A stretch of 64,000 nucleotides of DNA from Oscillospiraceae bacterium (GCA_902795195.1 CADBKF010000015.1:1-64000), one strand, 5' to 3'. Counted from the first letter of the stretch, positions 45,208-53,978 are shown. Made by a program: numbers and translations. The notes: generated by a model not told the origin, from the letters alone.

Positions 45208-45610
45208 CAGGGGTCAGGGGCCAGGGGCTAGGGATCAGGGATCAGGGATCAGGGATCAGGGATTAGGGATCAGGGATTAGGGATTAGGGATTAGGGATCA
45301 GGGATTAGGGATCAGAGATCAGGAATTAGGAGTCAGGGATCAGGGGCGGAGGTTTCCAGAGCTGGCGATATGGAAAAGAAATATAAAGCATAACCGGGCT
45401 GATTCAAAAAATTCAAATCATTTTCAAATGGCAATTTGAAAATACATTCCCTGATCCCTAGCCCCTGATCCCTGATCCCTCTTCAGCTGGCGATATGGAA
45501 AAGAAATATAAAGCATAACCGGGCTGATTCAAAAATTTTCAAATCATTTTCAAATGGCAATTTGAAAATCCATTCCCTGATCCCTAGCCCCTGATCCCTG
45601 ATCCCTCTTC
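45208..45610. repeat. GGGATCA/GGGATTA array followed by a 125-bp tandem duplication
   Basis: Heptamers run from about 45208 to 45345. Then two near-identical 125-bp units (45361-45485 and 45486-45610), each beginning GCTGGCGATATGG, holding TTCAAATGGCAATTTGAA and ending in inverted CTGATCC heptamers. No gene is seen in this gap. Confidence 0.92.
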
Positions 45611-45676
45611 CAATCCCTCTTCTCAACAGCTTTCAATCTGCACAAAGGCTCCAGGCCCGGCGGCGACAGCATTCGA

Positions 45677-45705
45677 TTGACAATTCCGGCGCTTTGTGGT
45701 AAAGT
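45677..45705 (+). promoter_or_regulatory. Sigma-A promoter of the GT4 gene
   Basis: TTGACA (45677-45682, consensus), 17 bp, TAAAGT (45700-45705) with extended TGG. Confidence 0.85.
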
Positions 45706-45749
45706 ATATAAACTATCCGGTATGACCCGAACCCTGTGGAGGGATTTTC

Positions 45750-46976
45750 ATGGACAAGCTCAATATCTGCCTCATCAACGACTCATTTCCGCCGATCATT
45801 GACGGCGTGGCAAACGCCGTGAAGAATTACGGCACGATCCTCAACCGGGAGCTCGGCCACGCTACGGTCGTGACGCCCGAGGCCCCCGGCGCCGACGACG
45901 CGGCCTTCCCGTTCCCGGTGGTGCGCTATCCCAGCGTCTCCATCCCGAGCCTGGACGGCTACCGCGCGGGCTTCCCCTTTGACCCCCCGATCCTGCGCAG
46001 GCTCGAGGAGGGAGAGTATGACCTCATCCATTCCCACTGCCCGGTCACGGCCACGATGATGGGCCTGTCGCTGCGGCGGCGGATCGACGTGCCGCTGGTG
46101 CTGACCTATCACACAAAATTCGACATCGAGATCGCCAAGAACATCAGCGGCAAGCTGCTGCAGGAATCTGCGACGCTGGCGCTGGTCAAGTTGATCGAGT
46201 CCTGCGACGAGGTCTGGACCGTCAGCCGCGGCGCGGGCGAAAACCTGCGCATGCTGGGCTATGAGGGCGAGTACCGCGTGATGAACAACGGCGTGGACCT
46301 CAGCCGCGGCCGGGCCAGCGACGAGCAGATCCACGAGGTCACGAAGGACTATGACCTGCCGGCTGACGTGCCGATGCTGCTCTATGTCGGCAGGATGATG
46401 TGGTACAAAGGCGCGCGCATCACGCTTGACGCGCTGGCGGCGCTCAAGTCGGTGCAGCTGCCGTTCCGCATGGTCTTTGTCGGCGGCGGCGCCGAGCGGG
46501 AGGAGATCATGGCCTACAGCAGCTCGCTGGGCCTGGATGACTGCGTGTTCTTCGCGCCGCCCGAGGCCGACCGGGAGCGGCTGCGCGCCTGGTACAGCCG
46601 GGGCGATCTGTTCGTTTTCCCCTCCACCTTCGACACCAACGGCCTGGTGGTGAGCGAGGCTGCGGCCTGCGCGCTGCCGAGCGTGCTGGTGCGCGGCAGC
46701 TGCGCGGCGGAGAACGTGACGGAAGGCGTCAACGGCTACCTCATCCAGGAAAACGCCGCGTCGCTGGCCGTGGTGCTGCAGCGGCTGCTGATGGACCCCA
46801 GGCAGCTCAAGGCTGTCGGCGAGGCCGCCCAGCGGGATCTGTATCTCTCCTGGGAGGACGCCGTGCGCGCGGCCTACGAGCGCTATCACGTGGTCATAGA
46901 CAACTACCGCAGCCAGAGCAGCGAGAAAAAACGCAAGAAATTCGAGTCCCTCTTCAACGATGAGGAATGGTTCTGA
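45750..46976 (+). CDS. GT4-family glycosyltransferase
   Basis: 408 residues, GT-B fold. NICLINDSFPPIIDGVANAV is the acceptor-side start, DLIHSHCPVTATMMGLSLRR and LTYHTKFDIEI follow, LLYVGRMMWYKGARITLDAL opens the nucleotide-sugar domain and FPSTFDTNGLVVSEAAACA holds the E-x7-E-like site. It resembles glycosyltransferases acting on membrane lipids. GGAGGG is 7 nt before the ATG. Its divergent neighbour contains a related GT4 domain, so both may work on one glycolipid; that link is inference. Confidence 0.88.
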   Translation: MDKLNICLINDSFPPIIDGVANAVKNYGTILNRELGHATVVTPEAPGADDAAFPFPVVRYPSVSIPSLDGYRAGFPFDPPILRRLEEGEYDLIHSHCPVTATMMGLSLRRRIDVPLVLTYHTKFDIEIAKNISGKLLQESATLALVKLIESCDEVWTVSRGAGENLRMLGYEGEYRVMNNGVDLSRGRASDEQIHEVTKDYDLPADVPMLLYVGRMMWYKGARITLDALAALKSVQLPFRMVFVGGGAEREEIMAYSSSLGLDDCVFFAPPEADRERLRAWYSRGDLFVFPSTFDTNGLVVSEAAACALPSVLVRGSCAAENVTEGVNGYLIQENAASLAVVLQRLLMDPRQLKAVGEAAQRDLYLSWEDAVRAAYERYHVVIDNYRSQSSEKKRKKFESLFNDEEWF

Positions 46977-46987
46977 ATCAAACGAAC

Positions 46988-47021
46988 AAAGGACGCCCCG
47001 AAACATCTCAGGGCGTCCTTT
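46988..47021. terminator. Bidirectional intrinsic terminator
   Basis: AAAGGACGCCC pairs with GGGCGTCCTTT around a 12-nt loop, between the convergent GT4 and putP genes. Confidence 0.85.
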
Positions 47022-47028
47022 GGTATCA

Positions 47029-48582
47029 TCACGCTTTGCTCTCGCGCACAGCTTTGTCAAATTCCCGCACGAGCCGCTGCTCGGGGGGCGGGGTGAGCAG
47101 GCTCACGACCACCAGCGCGATGAGGCCGCAGAGGAAGGCCGGCAGCAGCTCATAGATGGCAAACACGCCGCCCAGGCCGGAGATCAGGAACTTCCAGACG
47201 AAGACCATGACGCCGCCGGTCAGCATCCCCGCCAGCGCGCCCCAGCGGTTGGCCCGCTTCCAGAACAGTGCCGCGAGCATCACCGGCCCGAAGGCCGCGC
47301 CGAAGCCCGCCCAGGCAAACGAGACCACCTTGAAGATGGACGAATCCGGGTTCCGGGCGAAGAACACCGCGATCACCGCGATCGCCATCACCGACAGCCG
47401 GGCCAGCCACATCGAGGTGCGCGGCTTGAGCCGGATGCCGAAAAAGTTCTGGCAGATGTCGTTCGTCACGCCGCTGGCCGCGGTCAGCAGCTGGGAGTCG
47501 GCTGTGGACATCGTGGCGGCTAAGATGCCCGCCAGGATCACACCGGCGCAGAGGGCGAAGATGTAGCCGTAGCGGCCGATGGCCCGGGCGATCTCGATGA
47601 TGACGGTCTCCTTGCTGGGGTCGGACGGCTCGGGGATCACGCCGGCCTGCACCATGGCAACGCCGGTCACGCCGATCAGCACCGCCACGCCCATGGAGAT
47701 CACCACCCACACCGAGGCCACGCGCCGGGAGGTCTTGAGCTTCTTGTGGTCCTCGATGGCCATGAAGCGCAGCAGGATGTGCGGCATGCCGAAGTAGCCC
47801 AGGCCCCAGGCCATCGTCGAGACGATGTCCAGGAAGCCGAACGGCACCGCGCTGCCGCTGCCGGCGTCGTACCAAGCGGTCAGGGAAAGGAAGCCCGGCA
47901 GCTGCCTGGCGCTCTCGAGGATGCCGTCGAAGCCGAACTTGCTGTTGCCCGCCGAGGCCGTGGCCTCGCCGAAGGCCACTACGATCACCAGCGCAACGGT
48001 CATGATGATGGACTGGATGAAGTCCGTGGTGCTGGCCGCGAGGAAGCCGCCCATCACGCAGTACAGGCAGATGACCGCCGCGCAGATCAGCATCGCGCTC
48101 ATGTAGTCGATGCCCAGAAACGAGGAGAACAGCTTGCCGCAGGCGGCAAAGCCAGAGGCCGTGTAGGGCACGAAGAAGATGATGATGAGCAGCGCCGCAA
48201 TGAGGCTCAGAAGGTGCGTCTCGTCGCCGAAGCGCCTGGAGAAGAACTCCGGGATCGTGATGGCCTTGAGGCGGCTGGAGTATACGCGCAGCCGCTTTGC
48301 CACGATCAGCCAGTTGAGATAGGTGCCCAGGGCCAGGCCGATGGCGGTCCAGCCCGGCTGGGCCAGGCCAGTGAGCATGGCCAGGCCCGGGATGCCCATG
48401 AGCAGATACGAGCTCATGTCGCTGGCCTCGGCGCTCATGGCGGTGACAAAGGGGCCCAGCTTCCGGCCGCCCAGGAAAAAGTCGTCGGTGTTCCGGTTGC
48501 GCCTGGAGAAGAGCAGACCGATGAGCACCATGCCCACCAGATAGATGCCGATGGCAGCGATCATCAGAACGGTTGACTTCAT
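47029..48582 (-). CDS. putP: Sodium/proline symporter
   Basis: 517 residues with about 13 helices, of the sodium:solute symporter family. FFLGGRKLGPFVTAMSAEASDMSSYLL is the PutP signature around helix II (split here as GGRKLGPFVTAMSAEASDMS), GWTAIGLALGTYLNWLIVAKRLR follows, and AGILAATMSTADSQLLTAAS carries the Na+ site Ser/Thr residues of helix VIII. It imports proline with Na+, consistent with a Na+-based energetics. GAGGTG is 6 nt before 48582; the frame to 48624 is not used. Confidence 0.93.
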   Translation of the reverse strand: MKSTVLMIAAIGIYLVGMVLIGLLFSRRNRNTDDFFLGGRKLGPFVTAMSAEASDMSSYLLMGIPGLAMLTGLAQPGWTAIGLALGTYLNWLIVAKRLRVYSSRLKAITIPEFFSRRFGDETHLLSLIAALLIIIFFVPYTASGFAACGKLFSSFLGIDYMSAMLICAAVICLYCVMGGFLAASTTDFIQSIIMTVALVIVVAFGEATASAGNSKFGFDGILESARQLPGFLSLTAWYDAGSGSAVPFGFLDIVSTMAWGLGYFGMPHILLRFMAIEDHKKLKTSRRVASVWVVISMGVAVLIGVTGVAMVQAGVIPEPSDPSKETVIIEIARAIGRYGYIFALCAGVILAGILAATMSTADSQLLTAASGVTNDICQNFFGIRLKPRTSMWLARLSVMAIAVIAVFFARNPDSSIFKVVSFAWAGFGAAFGPVMLAALFWKRANRWGALAGMLTGGVMVFVWKFLISGLGGVFAIYELLPAFLCGLIALVVVSLLTPPPEQRLVREFDKAVRESKA

Positions 48583-48614
48583 AAATATCACCTCAAAAAG
48601 TGGAATTTCCATGG

Positions 48615-48643
48615 AATATAACATATTTATTCAAAAAGCGCAA
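48615..48643 (-). promoter_or_regulatory. Sigma-A promoter of putP
   Basis: Minus strand: TTGCGC (48638-48643), 17 bp, TATATT (48615-48620) with extended TGT. The start codon is only about 27 nt downstream of the probable transcription start. Confidence 0.75.
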
Positions 48644-48765
48644 CATAAAAATTCACCAAAAAAGTGCTCAAAAAAAGCCCGTGCTTCGGCAGAGTGCCGT
48701 AAAAGGCAGGTCTGATCCTGCAAAAGAGTGAAATATATCCTATTTGAAGCACTTGCACAGAGAAA

Positions 48766-48872
48766 TAATACTGAACTGCAATAAAACGATTGAATCGTTT
48801 TATTGCCTGCGGCGAACGCCGCAGATGCCAAGCCAAGTGGGCTTGGCATGTTCAGCTATTGTTCTAGTATAA
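48766..48872. repeat. Family H element with three successive hairpins
   Basis: Ends TAATACTGAACTGCAATAAA and TTCTAGTATAA match 31745-31799. Inside are GCAATAAAACGAT/ATCGTTTTATTGC, CTGCGGCG/CGCCGCAG and ATGCCAAGCC/GGCTTGGCAT, three adjacent perfect hairpins; only the first has a counterpart in the short copy. It lies between the divergent putP and DUF362 genes. Confidence 0.88.
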
Positions 48873-48915
48873 ACTGTGCTATACTGAGAAAAAATGAAAA
48901 AAGGAGCGTATGGAT

Positions 48916-49809
48916 ATGAAAGCCAGAGTGTTTTTTTCCCGTGAGATCACGCCGGAGAAGGTGGTCGAGCTCTACCGCCTGCTGGACGCCGATCTGCCCG
49001 GCAAGGTGGCCGTGAAGCTCCATTCCGGCGAGAAGGGCAACCAAAACTTCCTGGGGCCCAGCTTCTGGAAGCCGATGATCGAGAGCCTCGACGGCACGGT
49101 CGTGGAGTGCAACACCGCCTACGGCGACGCCTTCGAGGGCGTGCGCGACCACACCCCCAGCCACCTCAGGCTGATGGAGGCCCACGGCTGGAGCAAGAAC
49201 TTCCGCATCGACCTCATGGACGCCGAGGGCCCCGACGCCCGCCTGCCCATCGCCAACGGCAAGGTGCTCAAGGAGAATTATGTGGGCAAGCACATGCTGA
49301 ATTATGACTCCATGCTGGTGCTGGCGCACTTCAAGGGCCATCCCCAGGGCGGCTACGGCGGCGCGCTCAAGCAGCTGTCGATCGGCTGCGCGTCGGCGGC
49401 CGGCAAGGCGCTGATCCACTCCGGCGGCGTGAGCGAGAACAACATCGAGTGCTGGCAGAAGCACGCCGAGCAGGACCGCTTCTGCGAGGCCATGGCCGAC
49501 GCGGCCAGCTCGGTCGTGGGCCACTTCAACGGCCACATCGCGTTCATCAACGTGATGAAGAACCTCTCGGTGGACTGCGACTGCTGCGCGGTGGCCGAGG
49601 ACCCCTGCATGAAGGACATCGGCATCCTGGCCTCGCTGGACCCCATCGCGGTGGACCAGGCCTGCATCGACCAGATCTACGCGGCCAAGGACGACCCCGG
49701 CCAGGCGCATTTCCTCGAGCGCGTGGAGAGCCGCCACGGCGTGCACACCATCGAAGCCGCCGCCGAGCTCGGCTTCGGCACCCGGGAATACGAGCTGATC
49801 GAAGTGTAA
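48916..49809 (+). CDS. DUF362 domain protein
   Basis: 297 residues. KVAVKLHSGEKGNQNFLGP opens the family's conserved core; NTAYGDAFEGVRDH, VLAHFKGHPQGGYGGALKQLSIG and DPIAVDQACIDQIY follow. DUF362 proteins are often fused to ferredoxin domains; this one is not. Function is unknown; Cys and His residues (DCDCCAVAEDPC) might bind metal. The ATG at 48916 is 9 nt from AGGAG, and that at 48910 only 3 nt. A TATACT box with TGC (48880-48885) lies upstream. A terminator follows. Confidence 0.85.
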   Translation: MKARVFFSREITPEKVVELYRLLDADLPGKVAVKLHSGEKGNQNFLGPSFWKPMIESLDGTVVECNTAYGDAFEGVRDHTPSHLRLMEAHGWSKNFRIDLMDAEGPDARLPIANGKVLKENYVGKHMLNYDSMLVLAHFKGHPQGGYGGALKQLSIGCASAAGKALIHSGGVSENNIECWQKHAEQDRFCEAMADAASSVVGHFNGHIAFINVMKNLSVDCDCCAVAEDPCMKDIGILASLDPIAVDQACIDQIYAAKDDPGQAHFLERVESRHGVHTIEAAAELGFGTREYELIEV

Positions 49810-49816
49810 GATATTT

Positions 49817-49859
49817 GAAAAAACAAGGACAACGCCGCAAGACGTTGTCCTTGTTTTTT
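49817..49859. terminator. Bidirectional intrinsic terminator
   Basis: AAAAAACAAGGACAACG pairs with CGTTGTCCTTGTTTTTT around an 8-nt loop, between convergent genes. Confidence 0.92.
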
Positions 49860-49863
49860 GCTT

Positions 49864-50649
49864 TCAATCGAAGGCGAAGGCGAGGTAGCCGGTGGGAAGG
49901 GGGCCGGGGGTCAGGCGCTTGGCCATGGCAAAGGGCCTGTCGCCCGGGGTGCGGGCAATCAGCGTCCTGAGGCCCAGCGCCTGCTTGATCGCAGGCAGCA
50001 GCGATTCAGGCCCCAGATATTCCTTCAAAATGCCCTCGCTGCCATAGCGCTCGAGCGCGCCGATGGCCTCGCCGCCGTCGAAGCTCAGAAGCTGGCCCAG
50101 CCGGGCCTGGTGGGCCAGGACCGCGGGGTCGTAATCGATGAACGCCCCCTGCAGCGCCATCTGGCGCAGAGCGTAATACTGCGCGGGCTTCACGCGCTGC
50201 CGGGCAAGCGCCGGTGCTCCTGTGCCGGGCGCGTCCGGAACGACCAGCTCCCGGTTGGTGAAGCTGCTTTCATAGCCCATGCGTTCATACATCCGGGCCA
50301 GGCCCGCGTCGGCCGCCCGCAGGCAGGTGAAGGCGCAGCCCCGTTCCTTCAACACCTGCTCACTTTTGGCCATCAGGCGCCTGCAGCAGCCCGTTCCGCG
50401 CTGCGCGGGATCGGTGCACACCGCGTAGAGATACGCGCCCGGCTGCTCGTCGCCGTCCGGGCCGATCCATGTGACCGGAAAGGAAATCAGCATCGCCGCG
50501 ATCTCCGGCTCGCGCAGCACAAACACGTCCTCCGGGACGAAGCTGTGGAGAAAATAGCGGTTGACGTATTCCTCCGTGTCGCCGAAGCACTGCATCCAGA
50601 GCTTCCGCAGCGCAGGAAGATCGGCCGCAGTTGCGGCGCCGAAGCTCAT
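49864..50649 (-). CDS. GNAT-family N-acetyltransferase
   Basis: 261 residues. The N-terminal GNAT domain contains LYAVCTDPAQRGTGCCRRLM, the acetyl-CoA pyrophosphate loop (R/Q-x-x-G-x-G/C), and FTCLRAADAGLARMYERMGY, the usual last helix. A C-terminal extension (about 140-261) has no clear motif and could be a substrate domain. The start at 50649 overlaps the upstream DUF2156 stop (ATGA), giving a coupled pair of acyltransferase-fold proteins. The acceptor is unknown. Confidence 0.85.
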   Translation of the reverse strand: MSFGAATAADLPALRKLWMQCFGDTEEYVNRYFLHSFVPEDVFVLREPEIAAMLISFPVTWIGPDGDEQPGAYLYAVCTDPAQRGTGCCRRLMAKSEQVLKERGCAFTCLRAADAGLARMYERMGYESSFTNRELVVPDAPGTGAPALARQRVKPAQYYALRQMALQGAFIDYDPAVLAHQARLGQLLSFDGGEAIGALERYGSEGILKEYLGPESLLPAIKQALGLRTLIARTPGDRPFAMAKRLTPGPLPTGYLAFAFD

Positions 50650-51557
50650 CGCAGCACCGCCTCGGGCGTGGAGATCGTGACCCATTTGCGCAGCAGCAGA
50701 TCCGGGTAGTAGGAGAGCTTGGCCTTGCGCAGGCCGGCGATGCCCATGTCGTCCTCGCGGTTGAGGAAGTTGAGCTCGGGGTATTTTTCACTCAGATAGC
50801 GGGCAAAGCTGCGGTTGATCATGGCGTAGGCGCCCTGGATGTCGGCCACGGCCTTCTCAAAGTTCACGTCGAACACGTCGCGGCGGATGCGGTTGCCCAT
50901 CGTGAAGGCCACGGTCCGGCCGCCGCTGACCAGCAGCAGACCCTCAAAGCCCAGCGCTGTGAAGTTCTCAAAGGCCAGATCGATGGCCTTCTGCTCGCCG
51001 GCAAACTCGGCCTCCGGGTGCAGGCGGCCGTGCTCGCGGTACCAGTCCTGCACCATCTGCCGGGCAACGGAGAGATTGTCCTCGCCCAGGGTGATCAGCT
51101 CCCAGTCGGGGCAGGCGTCCTCGAAGCGGTGGATGTGGTTGCGCTTGGCCTGCAGCTTCTTGCCCTTGAGCTCGGCGAGCCGGTGGATATCGTAGATGTA
51201 GTCAAAGCCGCTGCGCACCTCGTAGAAGCTGAAGGTGCCGGGGAAATTGGTCTCCAGAATCTCGCGGCTGCGGTCGGTGACGCCGTACATGGACAGGGGG
51301 ATGCGGCGCTCGGCGGCGTCGGCTGCCAGCCGGCAGACCGCCTCGCACAGATCGCCGCCGGCCGGCAGGAAGTAGCCGTAGCCGCCGGCGTGGCGGGTGA
51401 GCACGTAGACGACGCCGTTTTCCACGGCGGCGCAGGCGTCGCCCCAGAGCATCAGGTTGGCCGCGCTGTATTCGCAGCCCATGTCGGGCAGATTCTGTAA
51501 AATCGCGTCGAGCTCCGCCTTGCGGGACAGGTCGACGGGTTGAAAATTCAGTAACAT
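50646..51557 (-). CDS. DUF2156 (aminoacyl-transferase-fold) protein
   Basis: 303 residues. DUF2156 is the GNAT-like domain also found at the C-terminus of MprF (phosphatidylglycerol lysyltransferase). Conserved pieces are EYSAANLMLWGDA near the start, DYIYDIHRLAELKGKKLQAKRNHIHRF, DVNFEKAVADIQGAYAMINR and NREDDMGIAGLRKAKLSYYP near the end. No membrane helices are present, so a soluble transferase is expected. It is followed by a GNAT gene with 4-nt overlap and preceded by rluD after 12 nt. Confidence 0.85.
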   Translation of the reverse strand: MLLNFQPVDLSRKAELDAILQNLPDMGCEYSAANLMLWGDACAAVENGVVYVLTRHAGGYGYFLPAGGDLCEAVCRLAADAAERRIPLSMYGVTDRSREILETNFPGTFSFYEVRSGFDYIYDIHRLAELKGKKLQAKRNHIHRFEDACPDWELITLGEDNLSVARQMVQDWYREHGRLHPEAEFAGEQKAIDLAFENFTALGFEGLLLVSGGRTVAFTMGNRIRRDVFDVNFEKAVADIQGAYAMINRSFARYLSEKYPELNFLNREDDMGIAGLRKAKLSYYPDLLLRKWVTISTPEAVLR

Positions 51558-51569
51558 CGTGGTTCCTCG

Positions 51570-52481
51570 CTATCGTTTTCTCAGTTTTTCCAAAACCGCC
51601 GCAAAATAGTCCGGCAGCGGACAGCGGACGGTGATCTCCTCGCCGCTGCGCGGGTGGAGGAAGCGGAGCTCGCTTGCGTGCAGGCACTGGGTATCCTGGC
51701 CCAGCTCGGGATTTTTGTGGCCGTAGACAGTGTCGCCCAGGATCGGGTGGCCGCGGTAGGCCATGTGGACGCGGATCTGGTGGGTCCGTCCGGTCTCGAG
51801 GCGGCACTGGATGTGCGTGTAGCCCGAGAAGCGCTCGAGCACCCGGAAGTGGGTCACGGCGGACCGGCTGTTTTTGTCGGTGACGGTCATTTTTTTGCGG
51901 TCGGTGGGGTGCCGGCCGATCGGCGCGTCAATGGTGCCCTCGTCCTCCCGAAAGCCGCCGCAGACGATGGCGTCGTAGGTCCGGCACAGGGTGTGATCCT
52001 GCAGCTGGGCGGCCAGGCGCTGGTGGGCAAAGTCGTTTTTCGCCACGATCAGCAGGCCCGAGGTGTCCTTGTCGATGCGGTGGACGATGCCGGGCCGCAG
52101 CTCGCCGTTGATGCCAGAGAGGCTGTCGCGGCAGTGGTAGAGCAGGGCGTTGACCAGCGTGCCGTCCCAGTGGCCGGGGGCGGGGTGGACCACCAGGCCC
52201 TTGGGCTTGTTGATGACGAGCAGGTCCGCGTCCTCGAAGCGAACGTCCAGCGCGATGGGCTCGGCCTCTAACGTGACCGGCTTCGGCTCGGGCAGGTCGA
52301 TCTCATAGACCGCGCCGGCGGCGGTTTTGTCCTGCTTGCGCAGCGGCTTGCCGTTTTGGGTGACAAGGCCCTGCTCGAGCAGCTTCTGCGCGGCGCTGCG
52401 CGAGGCGATCTCGGGCAGGCCCGCCAGATACACGTCCAGCCGGACGCCGGGTTCTTCACAGATGAGCGTTATGTTGGACAA
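51570..52481 (-). CDS. rluD: RluD-type 23S rRNA pseudouridine synthase
   Basis: About 303 residues. An S4 domain (VRLDVYLAG...SRSAAQKLLEQGLV) precedes the RluA/RluD catalytic domain, whose Asp lies in HRIDKDTSGLLIVAKN; ETGRTHQIRVHMAYRGHPILGD is the second motif. The start is unclear: AAGGAGG directly abuts a TTG (52479-52481), and the next codons lack ATG. The frame extends to an ATG at 52610 only through the adjoining cruciform repeat, which seems to have landed right at the ribosome site. Confidence 0.85.
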   Translation of the reverse strand: MSNITLICEEPGVRLDVYLAGLPEIASRSAAQKLLEQGLVTQNGKPLRKQDKTAAGAVYEIDLPEPKPVTLEAEPIALDVRFEDADLLVINKPKGLVVHPAPGHWDGTLVNALLYHCRDSLSGINGELRPGIVHRIDKDTSGLLIVAKNDFAHQRLAAQLQDHTLCRTYDAIVCGGFREDEGTIDAPIGRHPTDRKKMTVTDKNSRSAVTHFRVLERFSGYTHIQCRLETGRTHQIRVHMAYRGHPILGDTVYGHKNPELGQDTQCLHASELRFLHPRSGEEITVRCPLPDYFAAVLEKLRKR

Positions 52482-52490
52482 CCTCCTTCC

Positions 52491-52620
52491 GTAGTGGCCG
52501 ATGCCCACATCGGCCATAAAGGTTCGTTCCACTGCGCCGTCGGATGGCCGATGTGGGCATCGGCAATAAAGGTTCGTTCCATTGCGCCGTCGGATGGCCG
52601 ATGTGGGCATCGGCCACTAC
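52491..52620. repeat. Cruciform family A with internal 50-nt duplication, inside an operon
   Basis: Outer arms GTAGTGGCCGATGCCCACAT (52491) and ATGTGGGCATCGGCCACTAC (ends 52620). The inner block containing AAAGGTTCGTTCCA and GCGCCGTCGGATGGCCGATG is present twice in tandem (52511-52560 and 52561-52610). The element fills the whole gap between the lspA stop and the rluD Shine-Dalgarno. Confidence 0.9.
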
Positions 52621-52623
52621 GGC

Positions 52624-53127
52624 TCACAAATCCTTTGCATCGCCGGATTCCTTTTTCGGAGAGAAGAAGATGATGTAGATCACAAAGGCGATGGCGCCGC
52701 AGGTGATGAAGCAGTCGGCCACGTTGAAGACCGCGAAGCGGACAAACTCCACCTCGATCATGTCCACCACGGTGCCGGAGAGCGCGCGGTCGATCGCGTT
52801 TCCCACCGCGCCGCCGGCGATCGCCGCCATGCACCAGAGCTCCGCCTGGGCCGAGAGCAGGCCCTTCCGGACCATGACGACCAGGGCGATCAGAAACACC
52901 GCCACCAGCGCCAAAAACAGCCAGCGGGCCCCGGAGAGCATGGAAAACGCCGCGCCGGCGTTGCGCACATAGGTCAGGTGCACCAGGCCCGGGAGGACCG
53001 GGACCTGCCCGCCGTAGGGGATCGCGCGGACCACCAGCGCCTTGGTCAGCTGGTCGAGCCCGACGATCAGCAGGGCGAAGAGAATCAGGATGAAATACTG
53101 TCGTTTTTGCTTTGTCATTGCGTTCAT
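52624..53127 (-). CDS. lspA: Lipoprotein signal peptidase (signal peptidase II)
   Basis: 167 residues with four helices. The catalytic Asp pair lies in GGAVGNAIDRALSGTVVDMI and FAVFNVADCFI, and VVRAI...VPVLPGLVHLTYVRNAGAAFS is the conserved first block. It cleaves prolipoprotein signal peptides, matching the several lipoproteins in this window. It overlaps folD by 4 nt. Confidence 0.94.
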   Translation of the reverse strand: MNAMTKQKRQYFILILFALLIVGLDQLTKALVVRAIPYGGQVPVLPGLVHLTYVRNAGAAFSMLSGARWLFLALVAVFLIALVVMVRKGLLSAQAELWCMAAIAGGAVGNAIDRALSGTVVDMIEVEFVRFAVFNVADCFITCGAIAFVIYIIFFSPKKESGDAKDL

Positions 53128-53978
53128 TCTTTCTGCGCTTCGGCGGCGGCCACCACGTGGGCGGCCAGCATCGTGGAGGTCATGGCGCCCACGCCGCCGG
53201 GCACCGGGGAGATGGCCCCGGCGAGCGGAGCGACTGCGTCAAAGTCCACGTCGCCGGTCATTTTTCCGGCTGCGGCGTTCCAGTGCACGCCCACGTCCAG
53301 CACGACGGCGCCGGGCTTGATGTATTCCGGGCCGACAAAATGTTCTTTTCCCAGGGCGGCGACCAGCAGATCCGCGCTGCGGCAGACGGCGGCAAGGTCT
53401 CTTGTTTTGCTGTGGCAGACCGTGACCGTGGCGTTGGCGCGCAGCAGCAGCGTGGCCAGGGGCCGGCCCACGACGGCGCTTCTGCCCAGCACGACCGCGT
53501 GCATGCCGGCCGGGTCGATGCCGTAGTGCGCCAGAAGGCGCATGCAGCCCTCGGCGGTGCAGGGGGCCCAGCTGCCGGATGTTCCGAGATAGACGCCAGC
53601 AAGCGCGGCCTCGGTCATGCAGTCCACGTCCTTGCCGGGCCGGATGCAGGCGGCAGCGGCGGCCTCGTCGAGCGCCTTCGGCAGCGGCCGGAAGAGCAGG
53701 ATGCCGGAGGTCTCGGGGTCCCGGTCGAGCCGGCGCAGCTGATCCTCCAGCGCGGCCTGGCCGCAGCCCAGGGGCAGGACGTGCTTTTGCAGCCGGATAC
53801 CCACATTCTGGCAGACGCGGACAATGGCCCGTTCATAGCTGGCGTCGGCCCCGTCCTCGCCCACGCGCACCGTAGCAAGCGTCGGGACGATGCCGCCCGC
53901 CTGCAGCGCCAGGACGCGCTCTTTTAACTTTGCCTGCAGATCGGCCGCAGCCGCCCGCCCGGAAAGGATATGTTCCAT
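53124..53978 (-). CDS. folD: FolD-family methylene-THF dehydrogenase/cyclohydrolase, active-site variant
   Basis: 284 residues. Conserved segments include SGILLFRPLP (PLP motif), PGKDVDCMT, GRSAVVGRPLATLL (NAD(P) site) and SPVPGGVGAMTSTML. Aligning SYERAIVRVCQNVGI with the Escherichia coli YVASKRKACEEVG puts Ile at the position of the catalytic Lys56; many clostridial homologues read YERGAMKR. Cyclohydrolase activity may thus be altered or absent. The start at 53978 has AAGGAA about 9 nt upstream. Confidence 0.88.
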   Translation of the reverse strand: MEHILSGRAAAADLQAKLKERVLALQAGGIVPTLATVRVGEDGADASYERAIVRVCQNVGIRLQKHVLPLGCGQAALEDQLRRLDRDPETSGILLFRPLPKALDEAAAAACIRPGKDVDCMTEAALAGVYLGTSGSWAPCTAEGCMRLLAHYGIDPAGMHAVVLGRSAVVGRPLATLLLRANATVTVCHSKTRDLAAVCRSADLLVAALGKEHFVGPEYIKPGAVVLDVGVHWNAAAGKMTGDVDFDAVAPLAGAISPVPGGVGAMTSTMLAAHVVAAAEAQKE

